64,000 nucleotides of DNA, from the NCBI RefSeq assembly GCF_000203795.2, contig NW_006281109.1, forward strand, positions 196,001 to 260,000, in the 5' to 3' direction. Shown here piece after piece: positions 13,833 through 26,600 of this stretch; within the stretch, counting starts at the first letter, position 1; each line of letters begins with the position of its first letter. The notes beneath the pieces were generated by a model. That model did not search any database and was not told where the DNA came from. It saw only the letters and a program-made list of their open reading frames with translations. The DNA is from Batrachochytrium dendrobatidis JAM81. Taxonomy: Eukaryota; Chytridiomycota; Chytridiomycetes; Rhizophydiales. The position numbers and the translations under genes are program-made.

Positions 13833-16800
13833 GAGGAAATTGCAGCTTTCAAGCAGCAGCTTGAGCAAGAAAAACAAATGACGTCCGAAATGGATATTGG
13901 TGCCAAAGAGTCTTTTGCCAGTCGTGTTACTGCAGATAGTGGCCAGCCTTCAGCAGCTCTTTTACAGAGAATTAGTGAACTTGAAGATAATACTATTGAT
14001 CTTGGATTCAAGTATAGTACTGCATGCCAGGAACTTCAGGAAGCTCGTGGTCGTATTAGTATGCTAGAAGCAGTTGTATGCAGCACCGAGTCGGACAATA
14101 AATCCACTATCTTGGAAAGAGATAAACTGGCCTCTCAATTGGATAGTTTTCAACAGACTAATGCTCAGACTATATCTGATCTTACTTTTAAGCATAAGCA
14201 AGAGTCTGACGAGTTTATTGCTCAAATTTGTCAATTGAAAGCGGATTTTGCCAAAAACATCGAAACTCACACTCGGCAGCTCCAGACTGCTACAGATCTT
14301 GACCAAAGAGATGCCGAAATAAAAAGCTTACAACTGGCTTTGAAAGAATCTCAGGAAAAACTCGAGTCTGTTCATGCCTTGCAAGTGCTGGATAACAGTG
14401 CTGACAAAAGTCGCGATGGCCAATGTTCCAAAGAGTGTACAGATAAGTGTAAGCGATTGATGGATGAGATCGCGGTGCTTTCTCAAAGACCCACTACGCA
14501 CGATTTTACAACAAAGGTCGCTGAAATACAGACACTCAAGGCTCAAATGGATATTTTGACGGAAGAGGCGGATGATGTGGAAAAGTTGCATCGTTCTCGC
14601 ATACTAGCAGCCGAAAATGCTTTTGCTGATCTCAACACTCGCAGTCAACTTGAAATCACCCATCTTTCTTCTCAAATAGATGCCTATGTGTCTAAAAACG
14701 ACGATCTGACTAGCACAGTCAACACTATGCATGACCAATTGGGTTTGGTTTCTAAACAAGCTACCGAGTCTGAAGAACGTGCTCAACGTGTTGAAACTCA
14801 CTATCAAGCACTTTTGAAAAAGAGCCAGTTGTATGACTTTGAAATTGTTGAACTGGCTACTGGTAAAGATGCCATTGAAAAAAAACTGCTTTCTGAACAA
14901 GAGTCTCATAACACACTTGTTGCGCGCTTACGTGATGATATCTCCACTTCTAAAGCAGAAATCGAGCAATTGAAACAACAGTTGAACACTTTAAACCATT
15001 CTCTTTCTACACAATCTTCACAAGCTACCATATCAGCAAATCAACTTGCTCAAGCACTCGATGAACTGGATTGCACCAAGCGTATGTTGGAAGATGTCCA
15101 GTCTGACAATGCCACCAAGTATGCTGCTCTTGAAAAGCTTCACTTTGATACTGTTCAATCTAACTTGGAAGAGTCTCAAAATCTTATTTCCGAAAAAGCA
15201 CTTTTAGACACTCGTATTCAAATCATGAAAACTGAATTCGATACTGTTGTTACCAATCGTGATGCAATGACTAGCCATATTGCGTCTTTAGAAACCAATC
15301 TTTTAAATGTTACCACAGCTGAAAAATGTGCGTTGGATGATCTAGCAAAAGCTCGTACAAGTATTGACACTCAAATGGCTCATATTGAAACGCTCGAGGC
15401 TGAGCATAAAGATTTATCATCTCGTGTACAGAAACAACAATCAAAAATTGACGAGATCAATCAAAAAGCCTGCTCAGATGTGGATAATATAAAATTGTCA
15501 GTTCTACAGATGCAGGATGACATGACTGCACTGCAATTGAGACTTACCGAAACTACTTTTGAAAAAGACACACTTACTGCTTACATTGCTGAACTGGAGG
15601 GTAAAATAGCAAAAGGAAATACCATGGAGGATACCGCGGTTGAAAAACTTGCCCAAACTCTTGGAGAGTTGGAACATACTCGCGAGTTACTTGAGGAGCA
15701 AAAATCTAATGCTGCCGAGAAAATAGCAATAGTGGAAGAGTTGCATAACAAGGCAGCGTCACAGACTTCTGATTTACTTGAGCAAATGGCCGGTATCATG
15801 TCTGACAAAGCCATAACTGACGCCCATATTGAATCTATCACTGCAGAACTTGAAAGTACCAAATTTCATTATACTCAAATCAAAAATGAACTTGCTTTAG
15901 TACAGGCTAATATGGATGCGCTTACTACAAAACACGCTGCTCAAAAGGCCGATACCACCGTGCTGGTTAATCAAAAAGACTCGCTTACTAAAGAAATCGA
16001 AAGTTTAAAGAATCAGCTCGAAGTTTCACTCGAGTCACTGGCACAACTCCAATCAGCTTATACGGCTGTTTTGAATACTCCTATGTCCTCAGAAACTGCA
16101 CAAAAACTTGAGCAATCTATGCAACATATAAGCGAGCTTGAGTCCATTTTGAGCAGCAAAAGCAATAGAGTAGATCAACTTGAAACGCTACTGATTCTAC
16201 TTCGGGATGACCCTGCCACTGTATCTGCAAAAATTTCCTGCTGGACTTCTAAACTCACAGATACAGTTTTTAATTCAATGGATACCATATCATCTACTTG
16301 TCCCGTCTATCAGTGCGCAATAGAGATCTCTGCCAATATCTGTGAATTAAAAACCACGCTAGATTCTATACATCAAGAACACGACTCTGCACTTATGGAA
16401 ATTCAAACCAAGTTGGATCAAAGTATTCATCATCATGATACTTTGAAAAAAACCCATGAGGAGGCTGCAATCGAGTTTTCAGAACAAAACACACTTTCGC
16501 TAAAGCTTATTGAAAAGCTACAATCTCGTCAAGAGGATGATGGCATACTTTTTGAAGACGCACAAAAGAAGCTTGCTGATTTGCAAGCTGAACACGCATC
16601 GTGCACGGTGTTCATTGAGGACTTGCAAAACCAAACTAAACTGAAAGATGAGGCTTTGGCATCATTTAAAAGTATGCTATTGTCCACGCTCAGTGAATCC
16701 GACTTTGCCACTCTATCTGCTTTTACAGAGTACAGCGTCGAGTTTTTCACTACTATCACGAATATTTTGCAGAAAATGTTTACGGAAAGTCATAATGGAC

Positions 16801-19297
16801 CACATTTTGCCGAGCAGAGCCAAAATATCAAAGAGCAGCAAGAAACCATTTCAAAATTGTATATGCATATCAGTGAACTAGAGAAATGTGAAGCAGCTAC
16901 AAAAACAGATCTGAAAAATACACAAAACGGTATTGCTGCTTTAAAACAGCAGTTTGATGAAGCTGAACTAATTCTTGAGCAAAATCGTGATGAATTACAA
17001 GAAAAAACCAACCAACTTCTTGAGCGTGACAAGACCATAACTTTATTGCAAACTGCATTAGATACAGCTTTAGTCAAAACGAACGAGCTCGAATCGATAA
17101 ACACTGTGTTGGAGAATAAAGTGCTGGAGAAAGATAATGATGCTGCTCTAACTGTCGCATTGGATAAACTGGCAACTGCAAATGTCAAGATTTGTGATTT
17201 AGAAACACAAAGTGAAAAGGCAGAGTTGCGCTTGCGAGAGGTATTAGCAAACGAAGAATTGTTGTTGGAACGCACAGCTACATCAGATCTTGCTTTGGAG
17301 GATTTGCAATCAACAATCAAGAATTTGGAAGCCGATTTCAATGTCCAAATCCAAGAGCTGAGCGCCGATATTGAGGCCAAAGCTGATCTTATTGCTCAGT
17401 TCACCACCGCATTGCAGTTGGCACAAGAATCTATCGAGGAAAATGATGTCACTACCGAGGCATCAAAAAAACTCGTTAAATCATTAAATGATACGCTGGA
17501 ATCGGTATGTATCATTATCACAGTCTTGACCTGAAATGTCATTTTTGTATTGGCGTTTATCAGTATCAAGCAATGTATGGCATGTTTGGTTTGCTAACCA
17601 TTTATTATTTATCTTCTTGCTTGTAAATTAAGCGTGACCAACTTGTATCAGAACTAAACGATAAGCTCGAATCAGTACAGTTGTTGCTGAAAGAGTCACA
17701 AATCCGTGCCGATACTTTGTATCAAGAGAATGTAGCCATGCTATCACTACAGGAACAGCAGGCTTTTGACGCCACAACTGCCAAGCATTCAATTGACCAA
17801 CTTGAGCAGCAAATCAGCAAACTACAAGCAGATCTTCAAAGTGGATCTGATCAAGTTCAAGCTTTACAACAAGAATTGGCCATTCTTCAACAACACACTG
17901 CAATTCCAAAGCAATCTACTGAAGTTCAGTGTGACATTATAGACTGGGATCAATCACAAGAGGCAGTTTTGCAATCTGAATCTTATAAGAATGAGATGGA
18001 AAAACAACTACTGATTGTTAGCTCGTTACAAGAAAAAATACAACATTTGGACAAAGAGCTGCAGAGTATGATTAGTGTACATGCTGCCCAAGACGAAAAG
18101 TTTGCGCTGGAAATATCGACCATGACAGTAGAGTATAAGCAATGTATAACAGATCTTGAAGCTGCCAAAGAAGAAAGCAAACAGCAGAAATTGACGTTAG
18201 AAGATGCCAATCAGAAGTTGAGTAAACTGGAAGACAAAGTACAACAGAGCGAGTCGGAGCTAGACCTGTCCAAGTCGTTGATTGAACGAGCGAATGAAGA
18301 TCTTGCCAAACGCGATTCACAAGAGTTGCTGTTGAAATCTGAGCACGCCAGGATGTCTGCCGAGCTGAATACTATAAAGAATCAACTAAATGATACAAGT
18401 GACGAAAAAGAGAAATTGGTTCAAGAGTTGACCGTGCAGCTTGAATTAAATCAGAAACAGTTGAGTAGCACCATACTATTACTGGAAAACGCCAAGTCAG
18501 AGCTTGCTTGTATGAAATTAGAGCATGCAGTCAAAGTAACCGAGAATACTACGTTATGTAAGGAAAACATGGCACTTGAAAAACAGATTCAAGCCAGTAC
18601 ATCTCAATGCCTTGTTTATGAGCAAAATGCAGCAAAAACTCGTGCTCAATGTGATCAGCTGCAATCAGAAATCAAGCAGCATTTAGAAAAACTTGGGTTC
18701 AATTCGGAAGCACTTGCAAAACAAAATTCCCAGATCAACGAGTTAAATCAAGCGCTAGATCAGTCTACAAAATTGATCATCTCTTTACGTGACAAATCCA
18801 AATCACAAGCCAAAGAATTGTCAATCGAAACTACGCATACCTCTACTGATGAGAAAGTCAAGGAACTTGAGCAACAACTCAACACATTGAAGGAACAGTA
18901 TAATGAATTGGAACGGGCACATCAAACATTATCTGACGAGTCTGCTGGTCGTGTTAGCACCATCTGCACCCTCAAAAATCAAATTTTGCGTCTGGAAACT
19001 CGATGCAGTCTATTCAAGGCACATTTGAAGCAAGTTAGTAATGTCAGCAGCTCGAGTGATGCCTCATTGACTGTTTCTGGTACAACAACTGATACATTGA
19101 CACGCAAACGAATCAGGCCAGGTGTCGATGCTGGTTTAACTCGTTTTAATACTACAGTTGATGAATCTCGTGCTGCTATTGCTGCTGAAGCTCACAGCCA
19201 ACCTGGTATTAAACCCAACTTTTCTCAGCCACAATCCTCATCTACCGATGCTGATGATCCACACTCGCCAAAAAAATACAAAACTACTTTTAGTTAA
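13833..19297 (+). CDS. Giant coiled-coil protein, N-terminus not located
   Basis: I do not recognise a specific family. Exons 13833-17504 and 17633-19297 join in phase and encode at least 1778 aa, nearly all heptad-rich coiled coil with Leu/Ile at a/d positions and abundant Glu, Gln, Lys and Asp. No catalytic domain is visible. The C-terminal 80 residues leave the coil, contain a basic KR-type cluster (TRKRIRPG) that could be a nuclear localisation signal, and end in a Ser/Asp/Pro-rich tail with SPKKYK. Size and layout recall Mlp1/TPR nuclear-basket proteins or golgins and centrosomal coiled coils, which cannot be told apart without a profile search. The frame opens directly after a TTTGCAG acceptor with coiled-coil sequence upstream of the first ATG (13878), so an upstream exon is likely. 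Confidence 0.75.
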
Positions 19298-19688
19298 AAC
19301 GACAATGGTTTTGGTCGCTAATAAATTACAGACTTGTGCCATTACATTGAAAATGTAATTTTTACCTTTTTACTCTGTAATATGAATGCATGTTTTGATT
19401 TCAATCTGATTGATCAGCGCTCAAAAGTATTGGGTGGAATCCTAGCAGTTTTTGCCATTGAATGAAAGCAACGTTATTCTTTCATGCCATAAAATGTGGT
19501 TTTGTTTATACAAGTGATTGACAATTTTAAACGTAGAGTAAAACTGTAATTTATATTACAATTTATCTGCATAGTTTGCTAAATATCCAATTAAAGCCTT
19601 TACTCTCTAAAATATATTCATTCATAAAAGTAATTTGTTGATATGAAATGGATGCTTTTATTACTTATACATATTGTGTTTGGAGCAC
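19298..19688. other. Intergenic region, nothing recognised
   Basis: AT-rich spacer between two same-strand coiled-coil genes. It holds the 3' flank of the first and the presumed promoter of the second, with no motif I recognise. Confidence 0.5.
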
Positions 19689-21663
19689 ATGTGGCAAACT
19701 TTTGGATTTACAAACACGAAATTCGAATCTATTCAAAGTTATCTAGAATTACACGCAGCCCTCATGAGCCAGACATTACCCAGTAACCCCATTGATATAG
19801 TTTCAGCGATTGTGGAAATCAATGACCATCAAAACAGCACATTTGAAAAAGAGATTGACGAGTCAGAAAATATTGAGCTGCAGTTTCAGCGCTTTTCAGC
19901 ATCGGTTAGAGCCGACAAATCGATTTTTCATACACGCCCAACTAAACCATTGCTGCCACCATTATCTGAAAAACTAGACTATGCAAATACTGTTTCAAAC
20001 CAGTCTGAAAATGAGGCATCAGTCAAATACAGGCAAATGTTTTTCAATGCGACAGACTATGTTGGCCTATTTGTCGTAAACCGACCGACGCAAACCACTG
20101 AAACTGGTGTTGAAACAATTCGAGATACTGAACACAAGTTCCAAGATTTATTTTCGGTAATACATGTTTTGATTTAATGGGTTTTAATTGCGTAGACGAT
20201 TTTTTTGACGCATATTGAATAACTGTTATGTACCATGATGGGATCGTGAAACTCAGGATATCGAAGATGCAAGACAATTTTTAAAAGATACACTTGAGAA
20301 TGATTTGGGTTTGATTGGCAACGCTCTATCCAAATATATGCAGCACAGACTTGAGCTACTGCAGAAAACTCACGAACAAAATGTATCTCATGTGAGGAGA
20401 GCATATCGAGCCAAACTTGCTGACCATATAGCAAGAATTACCTTTGATGTCCAGGTAAGATAATATCTTGTGCGATTGATTTTAATCCAAAATGCCAATG
20501 TTGGATAAGAATGATTTTAAATCACCTTTGTTTTTGACTGAATACTACAGAAAGAAAGAGAGGGTCGACTGCAAAAAATCAAATACAATCATGAGCAACA
20601 GATTATGGCTCTTGAAAATGCAATTGCAGATGGAAAAGGGTTATTTCGACATGCCGATGCAAACATACTTAAATTGCGCGATCATGTACCCAGACTTCAA
20701 TTATTGATGAAGCGACACGGGATTATTGATATAGAGGTACAGTTGTTTATTCAAAAGTTTGTAGACTTGCAATAGTCTCTCACAAATACCTCGTATGTGC
20801 TGGCTTAAGCCAACACCGATTGTTATGTGGCAATAATACTTTAGACGGGAGTAGTCGTGCTCCATGTTATTGACGATCAACGGGTCAGACAAAGCGAGCT
20901 ATTAGAACATTATCAAAAAGTCTTGCAGGCCCGTGACAACAAAATTAAACACCTTCGCGAACAGCTCAAGAAACTGCAAGGAGAGCTAGCTTACAAGAAC
21001 GAAATCAAAACCATTTGCTTGGAAAAGCTAAACAAAAGTGTCAATGCCGAATTTTCTGAAGTAGATTTATTCGATAACAATGTTGGTAATCAAAAAAGTT
21101 CAGCATCTAAGCCATCTAAACCTAGCGCTCGAACACCACAAATATCTAGCGCCGCAACATTAGGCAACGGTCAAGCTAAACGATCTGGCTTGACGGAATC
21201 CCAGCAAAATTCTTATCGTTCAAATTTTGAACAGAATAGCAAATATCTTGCCAAAACATACTCTCGAGCAGCGACAGCTTTGTCTTTAATGGGCGACGGA
21301 AATTTATCGGAAATTATGTTTAGCGACAGTTATGATTTTCAAACATCCAACCACATGAGCCAGATCGATCAAGTGCACCAATTGTTTGAATCCAAAATCA
21401 TTCAAATGAACGAAGCCCATTTGGCTAAAGTAGCATCCATTACCAAATCTACAGAAGAAATTGAAAATGCACTTTGCTCAAAGTTTTACTCTATTCAAGA
21501 AGCTAACCTAAAAGCAAACAGTGTGTTGAACCAATCAGGAAAAACACGGTTTGTTATATCTGAAACAGCCAAGTTGCTGTTTCCACTAAAAACAAAGTTT
21601 GGAATCCCAACGGCTACTCAATGCGATCGTGATACCGAGGATCCATTTGTACCCATGGTTTAA
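19689..21663 (+). CDS. Coiled-coil protein of unknown function
   Basis: Not recognised. Four exons, 19689-20156, 20257-20454, 20551-20736 and 20845-21663, join at phase-0 boundaries to give 556 aa. The first 150 residues are mostly non-coil with a Pro-rich stretch (KPLLPP). The middle (HEQNVSHVRRAYRAKLADHI onward, through EREGRLQKIKYNHEQQ to ARDNKIKHLREQLKKLQGEL) is strongly alpha-helical and coiled coil. The C-terminal 200 residues are Ser/Asn rich with scattered helices. The compact conserved helical core resembles animal and protist flagellum-associated coiled-coil proteins, which would fit a zoosporic fungus carrying IFT88, but I cannot name a family. The start is the first ATG of the open frame; an overlapping ATG in another frame at about 19642 gives only a short ORF. 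Confidence 0.75.
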
Positions 21664-21740
21664 AATCATTGAAAATAAAAACCATTCAAGTTTTAAAACA
21701 ATATATTAACACGCTTAATGATCTTTTGGCAGGATAGTAA

Positions 21741-22431
21741 TCAACCAACACACAGGATTTGAGTAGGATAGATATACTGAGTATAACATGAAAGCCAGTT
21801 ATTGAGTCTTTGAATATTATCGACGGTGGTCTTGAGAGTTGCTGCAATCTGCCAGCACGAGTCTCCTGCAACAACCGTATATGTTTTTTGACAACTAGAT
21901 AAAGGTGGCGGAGGAGGAACGTTGGGTGGAAGCGGAGTTGTTGGATGACAAATAGGAAACCGACTATTGCAGTAAATGCAAATAGGTGAACCTAGTTTCA
22001 AGTATATTCATATCGGATTGACAAGGTTGAAGTCAAATGTTAGAGGTACAAAATAAACCAAACACACCGACAATAAGATTATAATCTGTCAGTAAAATAC
22101 CTGGAGTCAGATTGGTGCAGTCCAGCACAGGATAGTTTATTTCAAGCAAAGATGCCGTTGAAAAGTTGAATCGCTTTGCCACAGAATTACAATCATCACC
22201 ATTAATAGTCACATAGATATTTGGACATACGGGAGCTTCTTGGTTTGAATTGGAATCAAGAGAGTTTTTTTTAAAAATAGTACCATAAACAGATGGCATG
22301 TTGGTACTGGATAACATGGATGAAGATTCATGAAATCTATTTGATTCTGGTAAACCGTCGCATACAATGCTGCTTAAAATCATTGCTATTGTCCAGACTA
22401 CAGAATACGTAACAGTATGATGTCTGCGCAT
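21741..22431 (-). CDS. Secreted protein with two LysM domains
   Basis: Predicted secreted chitin- or peptidoglycan-binding protein. Exons 22431-22101 and 21991-21741 (reading right to left) join in phase to give 193 aa. The N-terminus has a basic start and a hydrophobic core (VVWTIAMILSSIVCDG) typical of a signal peptide. LysM 1 (about residues 70-112) shows YVTINGDDCNSVAKRF and ends LTPGSPICI across the intron. A Pro-rich linker follows, then LysM 2 (about 140-185) with YTVVAGDSCWQIAATL and the paired Cys typical of fungal LysMs. There is no enzymatic domain, so it has the layout of LysM effectors or wall-associated chitin-binding proteins; which role applies is inference. It is divergently transcribed from the UPF0538 gene, with 242 nt between starts. 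Confidence 0.88.
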
Positions 22432-22673
22432 ATTGAAGATTTATAAATCTGGATTTTATAGCAGTCGAGTAAACCATCAAATATTGAAACAAATGCCAGA
22501 TTTAGTCTCGATGCAAACTCCGACCAATGCTTTGACAGTTTATCAAAAAGTTGATCAAATAGAATCAAGAGTTTAGTAAACCTCATACAAGACCCATCTG
22601 TGCTGCTCACTTTGTCAGCACCTGGTCAAATAATATTGTTAAAGTTTTCTAAACAGTTTTTGGTTGGATTCCT

Positions 22674-23534
22674 ATGCTTGCCCCAGTCTTGAGCAACATT
22701 TCATTAATGAACAACCAAACACCACCAGATTCTGTAACAAAGGTTGTTGCTGCTACAGCAATGGACTCATGCGCACCAGTAGATGACCAGCCCAAACATT
22801 TGACTCTTACAATCAGACTGATCAAGTCTTTTGAATATCGTACATTCAAAAACCTTGTCCTTCAGCATATTGATCCAGAAATGCTTGTCAAAGACCTGAA
22901 AATCCTCGTTTTAGAAAGTACAGTAGTCTGTATATAAAATACTTGTTTATTAGACCAAGTCATATATGCTTATGGCATTATATGGATCAACTTGATCACA
23001 GCTGACGACTTTATTCGTTTGTTTGCCAACTTGATTACATCGATTGAACATTTTTTTAATAAATCACAGAAATCAAGTCAACTCCAGGATTAAAACCATA
23101 CCATAACACCGTATTCGGTAAGATTACCAAATGGATTGCATTACTGTATGTCCAAATTTTAAATACTGCGCTTGCTTAGATGATTAATTCAATCGTGGAT
23201 TTGCATTTAGATTGCCTGAAACTCTATGTCAAGGCTCATGGCTCCAAAGTATGTGCAACGTTGGTGATTTTTTGGAATGTCTGATTTGGATTCATTGGGA
23301 ATCTAGCCAGATTTTTTGTTCGACTCTCCACTAGCACTTGTTAATCTTTTATTGATTTGGTAACAGACGCAGCATCTTATTATCAATTTGGACCATGATG
23401 AAGGCAAGGATACGTTTATCATGGATGATAATCTTACTCTCTCGGCTCAGAGCGTCGAGAATGAAACGGAACTTAGTTTTTTTAACCACGAGTTGTATAC
23501 TTTATACAAGGCTCATCCCAATAACAAATGGTAA
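22674..23534 (+). CDS. UPF0538 / C2orf76-like conserved protein
   Basis: Conserved eukaryotic protein of unknown function. Exons 22674-22917, 23070-23117, 23211-23248 and 23367-23534 give 165 aa, slightly longer than animal homologues because of about 40 extra N-terminal residues. The diagnostic segment LTIRLIKSFEYRTFKNLVL matches the family's opening strand, and the C-terminus shows NETELSFFN..LYTLYKAHPNNKW, very close to the family's terminal signature. The fold is expected to be ubiquitin-like (beta-grasp) by family knowledge. Exons 2 and 3 are very short (48 and 38 nt). The gene converges on the TFIIIC gene, with only 67 nt between stop codons. Confidence 0.85.
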
Positions 23535-23601
23535 AATAAATAGAAGCAGTACTGCAAGATAAATGCATAAGATGTTTTATTTACGTCAATACAGTAGCGA
23601 G

Positions 23602-26600
23602 TCAATGCAATTTGAACCAATCGGTCGTTGGAAAGTATGCAGTGACGGTATTACTACTTTGAAACGAATTTTCTACAAAGTGAACAGCAAAAAAGTTAGC
23701 AGCCAATATGATACTATACAAACATTGCAAATTTACCTTGTGATTGAAAAAAGTACTTTTGTGATTCAGCAAAAGATGTATTAAACAGTCCATCAAATGC
23801 ATTCTCGAGCTGTTTGCCTACTGTGTATCGCTCTCGAGTACATAAACGACGCAACACCAATTCATCGAGTACCTCGTGCAATTCAACGGGGGTCAAAACA
23901 TAAGCCAATCCTTTTTGAATCCGAGACTACAGATCAGTAAAAACAGTTAAAACCAGTTTTTACATATAACAAGGCAGGACAATGAGAGTGAACAAATATA
24001 CGATTATTTCATACTTCATAGATGCCAGGTTTGCATACAATAACTCCAAGAGTCGATTCAAGACATGCGAGCCACACAGCATCCAAACGCGATCCATTCG
24101 AGTTTGTCCAAAGTCTGGTAGGAACATGCAGCAAAACATCATCACACAGATTTGAGCGAGTCTGCTTATTGGCAGTATCCTCAATAGGATAGTATGCAAG
24201 TGAGGTATCAAGCCTACTCGGTGATTCAGACTCAATATCAGGCATAATGGGTGAATGCCAATGGTGCGCATATGGAAATGCAACATATTGAAAAGTCTTG
24301 AATCCAACTTTGGAAATCATGGGAACATGTACACTCACAACTATCGATTTTAAAATATCCAAATGAATGTCCAAAGAAAATGCAGTATAGTCTGTGTAGC
24401 TCAATTCCTGCATAGAATATCATCAGAAATTCTCATTAGTAATTAGCGTGCAATTCAACACATGCAAGATGAAATCAAAAAAATCATGCAGTCGATTCAT
24501 CAAATTCAAACTACAGTTTAACAATTTTATCAATGCATTACCTGAAGTTGAGTGTATGTTTTTCCAATAATTCCCGCCGTTTCAATCGCATCAAACAAAA
24601 GTCGAAGATAAGCGCCATTAGCATCAGATCTAAAACTGCACGCCTCATCTAGCAATTTGTTCACATCCGTATCTTTTGCAGAAGCTCCTTTTAAAATAGC
24701 TAGATTGTTGAGTAAAGCTGCATTTTTGGAGTTTGATGTAGATTCATGGTGTAAAGATTGATTCAAGTCGGTGCAAATACGTTTGAGAGTATCGGAATTA
24801 GAATGCGATGGCAGCTCTTCATTGTCATTAGCCGATTTCAGTGAAGCAGTGGGTCGTTTTGTAGTTGTATTTCCTAATGTAGGTGGTGTGTTTTGTCCAT
24901 TATTGGTCAATGACACGTCAATAAAAACGTTTTGACTTTCAACTCCAACCGATGCGTCCCATTTGATTTCAACGTCTATGTGAATATCACCACTAACTGC
25001 ACAAGATAATAAGGCAGCCACCATAGGACCTTCAAAAAAATTATTAAGACGCCATGGACCATTCTGGGCTTTAGACTGAATCAAGTTCCACGCCGAAAAC
25101 GTCTCTGGTATCATTTGTGATCGAAGCGGACCTGTAATTGCAAGCAAAAACTTTTCAGTAAGATTATACTGACGACCAGGAAGACGACGATGGTCAACCA
25201 AGCCAGCATAAGTGATTAGTCCATCACTTCTCAAACTTGATATTGCTGATGACAGTCGATCAGATGAAAAACAGGTCAGCAATAAAAACACTTGCGCAGG
25301 AATGTATAATGAGGATGGTGTTAACAAAATGGCCTTGATCATCCAATAACATTAAAGTATGCGTCATTTAATATTATATCAAAAGTTCAATTTTAGTTAG
25401 CAAATGCTCATTATACATCAAGATCTTAGACATATGAGCACTCGATATAGTAGAAAATCATACCTTGACAATTGTTTGAAGCTTATTATGCTCAATATAT
25501 TGCATAATCGAGTCTTCATCAGCCATGCTCTCCAAATATGTTGATTTAGGAAAGTCGGGAACTGTAGAGTCGCTATTAGTAAGTGTTATTGGAACACAGT
25601 ACATAATGGCCATTCGCATTCGTGTGCTGGTGCACAAATCAAGGCCATCGTTCAAAGGTACTCTAAATTCTTTGGAAAGCTCTCCTTGTATTGGACTAAA
25701 TGTATACTCATTCATCAAGGTCTCATAGTTGGAAGGGAGTTTAACGTTCAAATTGCTATTATTCAGCTGACAGTTTAAACTAAAATAATGTTTAAAAGCA
25801 TTCAAAATTATTGTAAGTATAAAAGACTTGAATAGGTCAAATTCGTGCAAGGTAAAATCTAATCGAGTGTGTATTTAGCCTAGTACGATTTATCTCTGGC
25901 GTATGAAATGATCATACAAATATGCAATGATGCATTAGGTTAAAAAACACGCTTTCAAATAACATACCTTAGTGAATCTTCGGAAATAGACGCTTGAAAA
26001 TAAGTTACCATATCCACGAGTTTAAACTCTGATGGTTTTACATTCGATTGATTTTCAAAAGCATTATCAGAAAGCCCCTGTTCATAGATTCTTGGCCAAT
26101 ATCTACGCAGCATATACAGAAGCTTGACATTTTCAAGAGATTTGCACAATCTCACAAATCTTCTACGGCATGTATCATAGTTTTTTGAACTTTCAAAAAG
26201 TTTGGAAATCGGAATCCAAGAAATACGACCAGTATAAAACCGATGTAATAAAATTGTGTGACCCATTAAAATCATTCTGTCTTCTTCAGGCGTCCATGCG
26301 TGTCTAATTCGAAGTTTAGAAATTGAATCAGTATTATATCTCGTGTATTCGGATTGGCTAGAGTCTGATAAGGGCAATCGAGACGCTATCGCGTCATCTG
26401 AAAATCCAACTCGCTGTAGTGCATTAGCAGCCGCAATTCGAGAAGGGCGAATCACTCGAGATACTTTAGACTTTACTCGTGCACGCTGGGCAGTCTTGAA
26501 CCCAATATCTTTGCTCTTGCTATCATCTGTAGGCATTTGAGTTGATACAGCATTGTCTGTTCCAGATGATGCTGCTTGTGTAGACAATTGGTGCTTTCGA